A DNA stretch of 64,000 bases, taken from contig NZ_JAPFRD010000009.1 of the NCBI RefSeq assembly GCF_026183695.1, positions 124,001 through 188,000 on the forward strand. The letters run 5' to 3'. Positions within the stretch are counted from its first letter, which is position 1; each line of letters opens with the position of its first letter. Below are positions 55,801 through 64,000 of the stretch, piece after piece. A program made the position numbers and the translations under genes. Source of the stretch: Alteromonas aquimaris. Lineage in GTDB: Bacteria; Pseudomonadota; Gammaproteobacteria; Enterobacterales; Alteromonadaceae. The notes under the pieces were generated by a model, which searched no databases, was not told where the DNA came from, and saw only the letters and a program-made list of their open reading frames with translations.

Positions 55801-56485
55801 ACTTTGCTGCCAGACTTATACGGTACTGAGCCTGGTCATCACACTGTGTTTGCGTATCAGGCACAAAAGGAATTAAATCTGCATAGATAGCCTGTTTGAA
55901 ATGAGCAAGAAATACCTCTGGTTCATGCCAGCCTTGCTCAGCCAGTATGTCATATTGGCTGGCATGGGCTGCTATAATTCGGATCCAATCCTGAGCGGCT
56001 TGCAAATATAATGATGCTGTATCAGTCAAAAGAGTCTGCTTCATTGACACCTTGCTTTCGAACGCAAGCTGGCTGATCATCTTTTTACAAAAACCGTGGA
56101 TGGTAAATACCGCTGCTTCATCAAGCTCTAATAAAGCTGCTTGAAGACGAGCGATGCCTTCATCCCCTGGCAGATGCTGATACATCGACATATAAACGGG
56201 ATCACAATTATTCGCCATTTGTCCCGGATTATCTCTGAGCCGCTGCCACACCTGTAAAGCATCTCGCAGCGTGGCACCAATACGCCCACGAATTTCTTCG
56301 GTTGCAGCATTGGTGAAGGTCATCACCAGAATTTGCTGCACAGACAGTTGCTTCTCGATCAACAGGCGAAGATAAAGACGGGTAATATTATAGGTTTTAC
56401 CGGTTCCCGCACTGGCTTCAATTAAATGACGGCCAAATAGAGGTAAGCTGGTAACATTGAGCGGTTGAGGGCGACTATCCATCAT
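52877..56485 (-). CDS. recB: Exodeoxyribonuclease V beta subunit (RecB)
   Basis: A 1202-residue helicase-nuclease of RecBCD. It has Walker A EASAGTGKTYNITRL near the start, FDDLIRIF and ALIDEFQDTDSFQYRIL (motif II), LQIMTQHGSKGLEYPIVF-like motif V and LYVAVTRAAHRCY (motif VI). The C-terminal nuclease domain has FIDLIFEWEGRFFVADYKS with the catalytic D and DxK. Processes double-strand ends and loads RecA at Chi. 4-nt overlaps with recC and recD. Confidence 0.97.
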   Translation of the reverse strand: MMDSRPQPLNVTSLPLFGRHLIEASAGTGKTYNITRLYLRLLIEKQLSVQQILVMTFTNAATEEIRGRIGATLRDALQVWQRLRDNPGQMANNCDPVYMSMYQHLPGDEGIARLQAALLELDEAAVFTIHGFCKKMISQLAFESKVSMKQTLLTDTASLYLQAAQDWIRIIAAHASQYDILAEQGWHEPEVFLAHFKQAIYADLIPFVPDTQTQCDDQAQYRISLAAKFQLLFTAVKSALEAHQPVIVDTLIEGKKDASERREEWHRVLEWLSTSALTVPPAEVGRFINGNRYRGNEELKTLFQPLKELITEVKNSVSQLEKDAQSRMEKQASLALARQGILFIREHVEKQKRQLGVMDFDDLIRIFATQVSEPGGKVAEQLHTLYPAALIDEFQDTDSFQYRILDHVYPKADEHSLLMMIGDPKQAIYAFRGGDIFTYLQAARNADFRWVMDTNWRSVKGMVNAYNRLFYGNALSADPTDVFGFDIHYEPVKYTEQAKATKTLLHDPAIDRSALTYALLSDDAQLADNKTAMQRGLATWLSNEIVRLFEQARLGASAVEPKDIAILVRNTPEALIVKQTLAKAGLSAVFLSNKENLFSSAEAKDLLKLLTGIWHFSDNSALRTALTSPLLGMGADSLIQFLHSEDEQQWDNIVTHMMQLKVMWQQQGCMSVIIHLLKQHFVSYSDDNERQVTNYMHLAEVIQHATIPNQQGERLLLWLDHHIHDTALASEYIQRLESDAHLIQIMTQHGSKGLEYPIVFVPFASDYRDPVKAGNQLAQQYRYFDEVNQSQCLQLGATYAAIERCREEGNAESMRLLYVAVTRAAHRCYLGVAPFAGSESSALAKACNVEASGKWLEQLQSIANECGDTSVISIDSAQAQQLTSAPIAAPQTLKCNTFTGAVKDDWRLYSFSSIARFENITRQDMREREIVVPTPIVEQEDNEVQTIPFRFSFEKGAAAGNLLHDLLEEKDFSHVATAQEAWCDNVDSVLKRHNLLADAQSTDLFHWLDETLHTPLSASAPGLTLSAIPKDKTIREAKFYFPIHKLNATKLAALVNAHRKNRLTDSTPLIMPGQQILSGMMHGFIDLIFEWEGRFFVADYKSTYLGNAYADYQEELLARNNQHHLYDLQYLIYALALHRYLKQMLPGYEPQLHFGGVYYLYLRGMHPDNNQYEGVFHSPLESSLLNELDAIFNENEQLEQAV

Positions 56486-59400
56486 ACTTTCTTACTCTTT
56501 AAGTCCAACGCTAATGCACTGAACACATTCAGCATTTCAGTTATTGGCAGCAAGCCATGCTCTAGCCCGGCGGGGTAAAAAAGCCGCACGTAAGGATCCT
56601 GATTAAGACCACTAATCAGTCCCTGTCCGTTAAGTTGGCTGGCGACTATTGCCTTTGCTTCATATGACTCATACCAATCTGCAAAGTCCTGCTCTTGTGG
56701 CAATTTTTTTAGAAGTGCATGTGATACGCTGGCGAAAGCGGGCAAAGGCCTGGAGGCGGCACGCTGCATGAAAGACGTAACTCGCTTAAGTATGTCCGCC
56801 GCCACCTCTGGTTCTTGCGGAGGAATTACAGCCTTGTAAATACTGGCTTCTCCCCCACTCCACTTCACTGAATAGACTTCCAGCGGTTTGCTAATGCCAC
56901 CCATATTACAGCTCAGCGCAGTTAGAAGCTGTTCCATAATGCGTTGAATGGATTGGGTACCATAATGATAGGCAACCAGCCGCACGTCCTCTTCCCACAC
57001 ATTTGCAGTAAGCTGAACCTCTTCCACTTCGATATTCAAGGATATTTGTTGCCCATTGGCTAGCCCTATTGCATCAAAAAGCTGTTGCGCGCAGCTTCTC
57101 CAATTCTCCATCAATACGGGAGCGAGTGGCGTCGATGGAAGATCTCCACTTAATTCAATAAAACGCTCAACAGTTTCGCTACTTTGCTGTTCACGTATGG
57201 CTTCCCCCAGTGCGGACAATGATTGATACCGCGTCAGAGCACTGGTGGAAAAGGGTTCGGCATCATCCAATATTTTACCCTCTGATTCTAAGTATATAGA
57301 CAGACGTTCATGGGCGAAGAATTTAAGCGGATGGGCTAGACAGCGAGCTAACTTGCCCACGGAGAGTTGCTGGATCGGCACAACTTCAGCCGGTTCGTAA
57401 ACGGGCACAACAGATTCGTCAATGGGTTGAATTTGCTGAGCCAGACGCATCCAGCCATGGTCAAACGAGCGCGGCTGGTCTATAAAATTAGCCACACTAA
57501 ACGGGTGTAACGACTGTTGTTGAATGGGAAAACCATCGGTTTTACCCAAGTAACCCTCGTTCAGCAAGGATAGAAACTCTGCCAATACCAAACTTGGTTG
57601 CCGTTCACTGTTGTCTTGGGCATGTCGGCCCTGATAACTTAGATAAAGATGATCACGCGCCGAAAGAATGGCTTCTAAAAACAAATATCGATCTTCCTGC
57701 CGCCTGGATCTGTCTCCGAGTCTTGCAGGTGTCGTAGCCATTAAATCCACACTCATCGGCTGACTTTGCCTAGGAAAGTCACCGTCGTTAAGACCCAGTA
57801 TACAGACCACCTTAAACGGTATACTTCGCATGGGCAGCATAGAGCAAAAAGTAACCTGCCCTGTATGGAATTGACTTCCGGTATCGGGTCGGGAAAAACG
57901 TTTTATCATGATCTCGCGTAACTGAGATAAGCTTAACTGCTCGAAATATTCCGCTTCATTACAATGTTCTTCAACCGCTGCGGCGGCGTGACTAATTTGC
58001 TCCCAGGCATATTCATCGCTTGCAAGGGGAGAAAAACATGAATCTCGCAATTCAATTAGAAAAGTATTCCACTGAGCGGGTGTGCGCTTTTGTTTCAACG
58101 CAAGGGCATAGGTTTTTAATTGAGTCAGGACTTGGATAAGCTGGCCCAGCACCAGCGTATTTCGCCCTTCCACATCCGGCACAGTAAGAACATTATCCAC
58201 AATTAATGAAACATCTTCTGCCAGCATCCCCTTTAATAATCGTTCGAATCCCCACTCCCAGCTATATGTTTCGTTTGTTTTTGGTTGGCCTAATATAGCT
58301 GATTGCTGCTGGCCATCTAACCCCCAATGGACATGCGCCTTGTGAAGCCAATGGGTAATCAATTCCAAGTCTTCATTACTCATACCAAATTTAGCCTGGA
58401 CACTTTCCAGGCGAAGGTAGGCCATGATTTGATTGACGCCAAAGCGGCTGTCAGGCAGGTGAAGAAGTTCTAGGAACGCGGCGATTAACGGTTCTGCATC
58501 CAGCGGCGCCCTGTCTGCAATTGAGCATGGCAGCCTGACGGTAGCTGACGCTTCCCACTCTGCGGCGCCCATTACGCTAAAAACCGTACTGACCAGAGGC
58601 GCATAGTTTTCAACAGCGGGACACATGACGACAATGTCAGATGGTCGCAATGTTGGATCGTTTTCAATCAACGCCAACAAGTGATCATGCAATGCTTGCA
58701 CCTCTCTTAGCGCACTGTGGGATGATGAAATGACAATGCTCTGATCGTCGGTATCCCGTTGATCGAAACGACGTGGATAACAAGCATGTAGTACGTCTTG
58801 CTGAATTTCCGCTAGAAGTGTCGCCGGTTCAGCGGCTGATTGCTCAGCGAGATCCACATCAAAGGCACTCACTTCAAATGACTGTAGAGGGGTAAGCAAA
58901 TTAAATAAATCCCTGCCTTGCTTACCTAAATTATTCAGTAGCGGGTTTGCCTGCTCTTCATTTGCAAACGCTTGAATACCTTTTTCTCGAAGCGATTTAG
59001 CTAATTGCCGATCACTTTGTCCTTCTCCCCAATAATTGATACAGGGGTTAAGATGAAAAATATGCACAGTAGTATGTTTTGCTAATGCGTCTAAAAAATG
59101 GACTAGCTGAGGGGCCATGGTGTTGATGGCAAATACAATCACGTGGGGTGGTAAACTTCGGTGACTATTCGAGTTTAAGGCATCCAGCGTCATTTGATGT
59201 AAGCTGGCAGGATGTAAGGGCTCATCATCAGTCAGCATTTGCCAGATAAGCGCCTGCCATGGTTCATCGTCACTACCTAGTAGTGCTGACTGCCGGTTTT
59301 CCCACTTTGCCAGCCAATCTGGGCGATATAACAGGTATTGCTCGAACACATCGGCAATGGCAGTGGCAAACTGCAATCGTAGCGTTGATTTTTCGTCTTC

Positions 59401-59769
59401 AGTGGTTTGACTTTGCCAGTACTGGCATACAGGCTTCGCAGCGGGATGCTCACAAAATGCGTCACTCAACAATATCTCATCAATGCGCCAGACCAAAATT
59501 TCACGACGATATGCTGATTGTTTAGGTATTTTGCGCTCCCCCAGTATTTGACGCGCGGTATCCCACATAAAACGAACAGGCAAAGGAAATTGCATGTTCA
59601 TGGCAATCCCATGGTTGTGCGCTAACTGCATGCTCAACCAGTGCTGCATGCCGGGGCTTTCGACTAATATTGGGTGGGTGGAAAATACAGTCCCTGGTTG
59701 CTCTTTAAGCAATGCGCTGAGCAGGAAACTGAGGTGTTCTAATTTATTAGAGGGATAAAGTGCTAGCAA
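56482..59769 (-). CDS. recC: Exodeoxyribonuclease V gamma subunit (RecC)
   Basis: A 1095-residue subunit that splits the duplex and scans for Chi. Family stretches include HWLSMQLAHNHGIAMNMQFP, SSHSALREVQALHDHLL and VCILGLNDGDFPRQSQP near residue 650. First gene of the recC-recB-recD unit; unlike E. coli, no pitrilysin gene (ptrA) lies between recC and recB. Confidence 0.96.
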   Translation of the reverse strand: MLALYPSNKLEHLSFLLSALLKEQPGTVFSTHPILVESPGMQHWLSMQLAHNHGIAMNMQFPLPVRFMWDTARQILGERKIPKQSAYRREILVWRIDEILLSDAFCEHPAAKPVCQYWQSQTTEDEKSTLRLQFATAIADVFEQYLLYRPDWLAKWENRQSALLGSDDEPWQALIWQMLTDDEPLHPASLHQMTLDALNSNSHRSLPPHVIVFAINTMAPQLVHFLDALAKHTTVHIFHLNPCINYWGEGQSDRQLAKSLREKGIQAFANEEQANPLLNNLGKQGRDLFNLLTPLQSFEVSAFDVDLAEQSAAEPATLLAEIQQDVLHACYPRRFDQRDTDDQSIVISSSHSALREVQALHDHLLALIENDPTLRPSDIVVMCPAVENYAPLVSTVFSVMGAAEWEASATVRLPCSIADRAPLDAEPLIAAFLELLHLPDSRFGVNQIMAYLRLESVQAKFGMSNEDLELITHWLHKAHVHWGLDGQQQSAILGQPKTNETYSWEWGFERLLKGMLAEDVSLIVDNVLTVPDVEGRNTLVLGQLIQVLTQLKTYALALKQKRTPAQWNTFLIELRDSCFSPLASDEYAWEQISHAAAAVEEHCNEAEYFEQLSLSQLREIMIKRFSRPDTGSQFHTGQVTFCSMLPMRSIPFKVVCILGLNDGDFPRQSQPMSVDLMATTPARLGDRSRRQEDRYLFLEAILSARDHLYLSYQGRHAQDNSERQPSLVLAEFLSLLNEGYLGKTDGFPIQQQSLHPFSVANFIDQPRSFDHGWMRLAQQIQPIDESVVPVYEPAEVVPIQQLSVGKLARCLAHPLKFFAHERLSIYLESEGKILDDAEPFSTSALTRYQSLSALGEAIREQQSSETVERFIELSGDLPSTPLAPVLMENWRSCAQQLFDAIGLANGQQISLNIEVEEVQLTANVWEEDVRLVAYHYGTQSIQRIMEQLLTALSCNMGGISKPLEVYSVKWSGGEASIYKAVIPPQEPEVAADILKRVTSFMQRAASRPLPAFASVSHALLKKLPQEQDFADWYESYEAKAIVASQLNGQGLISGLNQDPYVRLFYPAGLEHGLLPITEMLNVFSALALDLKSKKV

Positions 59770-60184
59770 GGCGTCAATTTTTTAGTATTTTGGTAGCCAA
59801 TACGTTACCAGTTTATCTGGCTATTGCGAACCTCTTTGAGAAAGAAAAGCCATACTAATGCCCGCGCAAAAGGATCGGGCTGGGTAAGCGCGGCAGTGGC
59901 ATCAGGGATTGACTAACATACCTGTCAGTTGGCAATGAACCGTGTTTCATCACCACCAATCAAAGGGTGAACCGCAACCCCTCGTTTACTAACCAACTTC
60001 GCTAGAAGTATATAACCTTCTTGAATTTAAGGGTTATCACGCCCCCTAACACATTCCGATATAGAAGATGCACCTTATTACATCACATATGCCTTGAGAT
60101 GAGGTCTCGTCATATACACTTCCTATCCAAGCGGCGTTTCGTTACAATTTAGCGATCATCATCTTCATAATTGCAGGCTTTATT
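59770..60184. other. Divergent intergenic region between recC and dUTPase
   Basis: About 415 bp, expected to contain both promoters. No coding frame, RNA or repeat that I can support. Confidence 0.35.
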
Positions 60185-60838
60185 ATGTTATCTCAACAGC
60201 AACTTGCCACCATGCTTAGTTTACAAAATAAAATGAATACCAAAGTAAATGAACAGTGGCTAACGGCAGGCTACGGCTATTTACGCGCCGCCATGGTGGA
60301 ATCGGTTGAAGCGATAGAGCACCATGGATGGAAATGGTGGAAGGCGCAACACAAAGATTTACCTCAATTACAAATGGAGTTAGTAGACATTTGGCATTTC
60401 GCCCTCTCTGCGTGCATTATCGATTACCACGGTGATGTAGATGCGGCGGCAAATGCAATTTCTGCCCAATTAGCTCAAGCGCAACCTCATGTCCAATTTG
60501 ATGGCAAGGACTATAAACCCGACAGCCAGTCTTTGCTGGATAACTTAGAGTTAATGGCAGGCCTCTGCGCAGCTAAACGATTTAGTGTTCCCCTATTTAT
60601 GCAAATTGTTGAGCAATGTGAAATGACAGGTGAAGAACTCTATCGACAGTATGTTGGGAAAAATGTGCTTAATTTCTTCCGTCAGGATCATGGTTATAAA
60701 GAGGGAAGCTATATCAAGACCTGGCAAAACCGCGAAGATAACGAACATTTGGTGGATGTACTTTCCAGTTTAGATATTAACTCTACCCACTATAGTGATG
60801 ACATTTATAAGGCACTGGCGCAACGCTATCCCAACTGA
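60185..60838 (+). CDS. Dimeric (all-alpha) dUTP diphosphatase
   Basis: A 217-residue protein of the all-alpha NTP pyrophosphatase superfamily, dUTPase_2 type. The metal-binding residues are in VESVEAIEHHGWKWWK (ExxE) and ELVDIWHFALS (ExxxD). It hydrolyses dUTP to dUMP, keeping uracil out of DNA; unrelated in fold to trimeric Dut. No trimeric dut is in the window. ATG at 60185, single gene, divergent from recC. Confidence 0.88.
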   Translation: MLSQQQLATMLSLQNKMNTKVNEQWLTAGYGYLRAAMVESVEAIEHHGWKWWKAQHKDLPQLQMELVDIWHFALSACIIDYHGDVDAAANAISAQLAQAQPHVQFDGKDYKPDSQSLLDNLELMAGLCAAKRFSVPLFMQIVEQCEMTGEELYRQYVGKNVLNFFRQDHGYKEGSYIKTWQNREDNEHLVDVLSSLDINSTHYSDDIYKALAQRYPN

Positions 60839-61015
60839 GCTCAAAATGGGTAAGGTAAAAAATATGCGGGATGCGAAAGCTTTTTGTTTTCGCTATTTAG
60901 AGTGTATTAAATGCACGGAAAACATCCAGCGTGGAAGATGTGGCGTTTCAATAGCTGGGCTACATTCACTCAACATTACCTGCTAAATACCCATATATTC
61001 GCTCGAGTTATATGC

Positions 61016-61042
61016 AAAAAAGCGATGCACTGACGCATCGCC
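61016..61042 (-). terminator. Terminator of the porin gene
   Basis: GCGATGC and GCATCGC (61023-61042 region) form a 7-bp stem with a 6-nt loop. On the minus strand it is followed by TTTTTT. Confidence 0.8.
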
Positions 61043-61066
61043 TTATCGAGAACCTTTGTGTATCGC

Positions 61067-62200
61067 TTAGAACACGTAGTTAACAGCGAAACGAACCAAT
61101 GACGCATCGTTCGCATCATTAATGTCATCATCGTATTTAGTAAAGTCTGCTTTCAATGCCACGTTGGTATCCCAGTCATAACGGACCCCAAGGGAATATG
61201 CATTATTTTTAGCCACTAACTGCTGCTGTAATCCACCCACAATTTGGCCTACGACCGGTTGTACCTGCTCAGGATACTGCGCGACCTTTTCAAGGAATTT
61301 CAGGTCGTCCTGGGCATCATTCCACTCAGCGGTCACAAATGGGGTAAACTTACCTACTCTTATACCTGCCGTAATGTAATAGTTCACATCGTTCTGGTAG
61401 TAAGAATCTTTAATATCGACTTCTGTATATTCACCCGCAACAAACCAGTTAAAGTTGTCATATTCAAGACCAACCCCGACAAAAGTGCCAGTATCATCCT
61501 TTGCATCAAGCAGTTCTGCCAAGTTAGGATCGATACTTGCCAAAGCCTGGATAGTTGGAGTCACGGCAGGAATATCGAAAGTGGCTTCAGTCCGTCCAAT
61601 GACACCTCTTAATTTCCAGTTTCCATAAGTGGTTTCCGCGGTAAGGTTGACCGCGTTTTTACCTTCAACATTTCCTTGTTGTCCATTTAATACAAAATCC
61701 GCATCTAAGGTGCCATATGCAAGCTGAAAGTTATATTCCAGATCTCCAACATAGTTGCTGTAATCAAGTCTGGCGCCATCAATATTATTAAAAACGACCC
61801 CATAAACAGATTCAGGTGGAGCAACCCAGTGATAAGAATAACCTACATCAAGGGAGGCTGAATAACGAAACAAGGGCAAACGCAGACGACCAGCGGTAAC
61901 GCTTACATTGTCTGTCGCAGCATAAGTCATATAGGCCCATTCAAAATCTACATTATAGTCATCGCTGCCTCTTGCAACCAGCTGACCGGTAGCGGTAAGT
62001 TTGTCATTTACATCACCACTTACCTGAAGAGCAAATAAGCTTTGCTGATCAAATGAAATATCATCGTTATAACCGTATAACGTGTCATCGCTACTCGCCT
62101 TGCCCGCAACGAGATTGGCAAAACCATTAATACGGACCTCAGCTTGAACGCCGGTACTCACAGCCAGTGCAACTGTACTTAATAAAAATAATTTACGCAT
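61067..62200 (-). CDS. Porin-like outer-membrane protein
   Basis: A 377-residue protein with a signal peptide (RKLFLLSTVALAVSTGVQA) and a beta-barrel ending in FAVNYVF. Alternating strands such as WKLRGVIGRTEATF and NFNWFVAGEYTEVD cover the whole protein. It follows the PBP-like gene by 15 bp on the same strand, so the two may act together in uptake across the outer membrane. Substrate unknown. Confidence 0.8.
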   Translation of the reverse strand: MRKLFLLSTVALAVSTGVQAEVRINGFANLVAGKASSDDTLYGYNDDISFDQQSLFALQVSGDVNDKLTATGQLVARGSDDYNVDFEWAYMTYAATDNVSVTAGRLRLPLFRYSASLDVGYSYHWVAPPESVYGVVFNNIDGARLDYSNYVGDLEYNFQLAYGTLDADFVLNGQQGNVEGKNAVNLTAETTYGNWKLRGVIGRTEATFDIPAVTPTIQALASIDPNLAELLDAKDDTGTFVGVGLEYDNFNWFVAGEYTEVDIKDSYYQNDVNYYITAGIRVGKFTPFVTAEWNDAQDDLKFLEKVAQYPEQVQPVVGQIVGGLQQQLVAKNNAYSLGVRYDWDTNVALKADFTKYDDDINDANDASLVRFAVNYVF

Positions 62201-62215
62201 AATTTTTTTCCTGAC

Positions 62216-62641
62216 TTATTGAGCTGAGATAACTTTCACAGCATCGGTAACAGCGCTACTGTCTACATAGCTAATTGCTGAAGGATCCGCGGCGACTGCG
62301 GCGACCGCTGCCGCATCGTCGGCTACTTCTTTTGGTGGTGTACCTTTGCCGGTAAATACCAGTTTTGACCAATATGCTGAGATTTGACTTGAGTTACGCT
62401 CAAGCACCTTCTCATCAAACTGATTACGAGTCGCAGCATCACCTTTCTGGTTAATTGGCGTGGCGGCGGTACCGCCTGGAAATTTTTTCTCTTTACCCAG
62501 AAAAATTCGTTTAACTGTTTCGTTATCTACCGTACTACTGTTAGCCGGATTCACGATCACCACAACATCAGCTAATGCATAAGGAGCAATAGACAACAAT
62601 GTCCCAGCGATCATCGAGGTCATCATAGTTGCTTTTTTCAT
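62216..62641 (-). CDS. Short periplasmic binding protein of the PstS-like superfamily
   Basis: 141 residues with a signal peptide ending in APYALA. Mature sequence VVVIVNPANSSTVDNETVKR IFLGK is typical of the small phosphate-ABC substrate-binding-like family, which keeps one lobe of a PstS-type protein; full PstS is about 320 residues. The conserved SYVDSS near the end also fits. No ABC permease or ATPase genes are next to it, only the porin-like gene. Confidence 0.8.
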   Translation of the reverse strand: MKKATMMTSMIAGTLLSIAPYALADVVVIVNPANSSTVDNETVKRIFLGKEKKFPGGTAATPINQKGDAATRNQFDEKVLERNSSQISAYWSKLVFTGKGTPPKEVADDAAAVAAVAADPSAISYVDSSAVTDAVKVISAQ

Positions 62642-62940
62642 AGCCTTTCTCTTTGTTATTTCAGGTTAGGGCGCGAAATGTAATGTGATCGCGCAGGTAA
62701 GGCAACGCCTTAACCCTAAGCGAAATTATAACTATTTATATAAAATTATACCTTTACGTTACCCCTCTTTATTTGAGCGTTTTTTATACAGCGCCATCTA
62801 TAGGTGAGAAAGGAGATAAACTTCTAATAAAATCAACGTGAACAGTTAAGTGGGTTAGTGTTTTGCGTGAAGGGGAAATCAAATCAGGAGGAGTGAGAGC
62901 TAAACATTAAATTTATTTAATACTCCCACTCATCTCGCGC
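62642..62940. other. Intergenic region between PBP-like and acyl-CoA ligase genes
   Basis: About 300 bp, AT-rich, with the PBP/porin promoter region. AAGGCAACGCCTT at about 62699-62711 is a small palindrome of unknown role. No gene seen. Confidence 0.35.
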
Positions 62941-64000
62941 TTACGCTTCGATTCTGGCAATTTTTGAAGGGTACCGAGCCTGTATGATTGTGTCGAAACG
63001 TGATTCAAGGATATGTCGTTTAACTTTTAGCGTGGGGGTTAGTAAGCCATTTCCAATACTCCACTCATTCTGCATGATGAGAATATTAGAAACAACCTGA
63101 TGACTTTCGAGGTGACTATTTAACTGCTTTAGCGTCTCTGTTAAGGAGGCTTCAACTTCATCCTGTGAAGACTTTCTCGCTTCTTCACTTAACACGACCA
63201 GCGCGAGAGGTTGCGGTAGATTGTTGCCAGTGACGCACACCTGCTCTATGTAAGCATTTTCCATCAATTTGGCTTCAATAGGTGCAGGCGTAACGTATTT
63301 ACCTTTCGCCGTCTTAAAAATATCTTTCAGACGACCGGTAATTTTCACGTAGCCTTCGTTATCAATAATGCCCTTATCCCCGGTGCGTAAGAAGCCATCT
63401 TCAGTAAACACCTCCTGGGTTTTTTCTTCATCCAAATAATACTCTTTCATATTACAAGGCGCTTTCACCTGAATTTCGCCTTCGTCAGAAATACGAAGTG
63501 TGACACCGTTATACGCCTTTCCTATCGTTCCGACTTTGTCGCGACGAAATGGCACGCTGGCCGTGCCATACGCGCTATTTTCAGTCATCCCCCAGCCCTC
63601 ACAGATGGGAATATCGATGTTGGCAAACCATTCAATGGTAGCAGGTGCCAACGGAGCAGATCCGCTGGCAAATAGACGTGTTTTATCTAAACCCAACCCT
63701 TTCTTAATCTTTTTAATAATGAGTTTATTAATGATGGGAATACGCAATAACGTATTCAGTTTCCTTTGCGGCAATTTTGCTAAAATGCCCATTTGAAATT
63801 TAGTCCACAACCGAGGGACAGACACAAACAAGGTTGGTCGACATGCTTGCACATCGCGTTGGAAAGTATCGAGCGATTCGACAAACGACACATGTGAACC
63901 GGAATACAGGCTTGCCAATTCAATCAACACGCGCTCTGTTATATGCGCCAGTGGCAAATAACTTAATAATCTGTCTTTCTCGGTAGTGGTAAGGGGTTCC
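62941..64000 (-). CDS. Long-chain fatty acid-CoA ligase, C-terminal part (gene continues beyond window)
   Basis: The frame is open to the end of the window, so the N-terminus lies outside. About 353 residues are visible. EPLTTTEKDRLLSYLPLAHI at the visible start, GWGMTENSAYGTASV (adenylate-forming motif), DGFLRTGDKG and GRLKDIFKTAKGKYV identify the ANL-superfamily FadD15/FAA type. It activates fatty acids by AMP then CoA transfer. The TTG at 63955-63957 is an internal Leu, not a start. C-terminus ends KIARIEA. Confidence 0.94.
   Translation of the reverse strand, partial: EPLTTTEKDRLLSYLPLAHITERVLIELASLYSGSHVSFVESLDTFQRDVQACRPTLFVSVPRLWTKFQMGILAKLPQRKLNTLLRIPIINKLIIKKIKKGLGLDKTRLFASGSAPLAPATIEWFANIDIPICEGWGMTENSAYGTASVPFRRDKVGTIGKAYNGVTLRISDEGEIQVKAPCNMKEYYLDEEKTQEVFTEDGFLRTGDKGIIDNEGYVKITGRLKDIFKTAKGKYVTPAPIEAKLMENAYIEQVCVTGNNLPQPLALVVLSEEARKSSQDEVEASLTETLKQLNSHLESHQVVSNILIMQNEWSIGNGLLTPTLKVKRHILESRFDTIIQARYPSKIARIEA

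Noticed and set aside
60795-60986. 63-codon plus-strand ORF overlapping the dUTPase end
   Set aside because: Shadow frame of the dUTPase gene extending into non-coding DNA; no features of a protein.

Overview
The window looks like chromosome of a marine gammaproteobacterium, most likely of the Alteromonadaceae (Alteromonas/Paraglaciecola/Aliiglaciecola-like). Three things point there. The housekeeping blocks are typical of gammaproteobacteria: ratA-rnfH / smpB / ssrA, initiator tRNA / rimP-nusA-infB-rbfA-truB-rpsO, and recC-recB-recD. The window also has three copies of DUF3718, a family I know mainly from Alteromonadales and relatives. Finally, it carries the large TonB-dependent receptor and outer-membrane proteins usual in that group. 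No species can be named from the sequence alone.

Layout. 1-4.7 kb: end of a beta-barrel protein, a BCCT transporter, a cNMP/CBS/DUF294 regulator and a DnaQ-like exonuclease. 4.9-9.2 kb: rnfH-ratA (minus strand), smpB, two tandem sulfotransferase-like genes (the first frameshifted) and tmRNA (ssrA). 9.2-12.9 kb: a genomic island in the 3' end of ssrA, bounded by ~145-bp direct repeats. It holds an AlpA-like regulator, a HigB/HigA toxin-antitoxin pair and, overlapping higA, a TOTE-type primase plus helicase; no integrase remains. 13-20 kb: diguanylate cyclase, pirin, secreted subtilase, EVE protein, YgiQ radical-SAM protein. 20-21.8 kb: two arrays of a 178-bp double-hairpin repeat on either side of a small GIY-YIG nuclease gene. 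21.8-30.3 kb: ahpC/ahpF, a degenerate receiver-TPR protein, a GNAT/nitrilase fusion, a thioredoxin-like protein, a membrane coiled-coil protein and a CAP-domain protein. 30.3-36.8 kb: the minus-strand translation/transcription operon rimP to rpsO. 36.9-39.8 kb: a candidate rimP leader with its own promoter and terminator, then an acquired stretch (orphan secreted protein and a decayed IS3-family element) separating rimP from the initiator tRNA gene. 40-48 kb: phhB, three DUF3718 genes, a quinone oxidoreductase and a TonB-dependent receptor. 48.5-59.8 kb: recC-recB-recD plus a zinc metalloprotease, joined by 4-nt overlaps. 60-64 kb: dimeric dUTPase, a porin / PBP-like pair and the end of a long-chain acyl-CoA ligase.

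The most interesting parts are the ssrA island (a toxin-antitoxin pair translationally joined to a TOTE primase-helicase that is split by one in-frame amber codon), the GIY-YIG nuclease inside a double-hairpin repeat array, the candidate rimP leader, and the recBCD-metalloprotease overlap. All calls come from reading motifs and hairpins by eye; no database search or folding was run.
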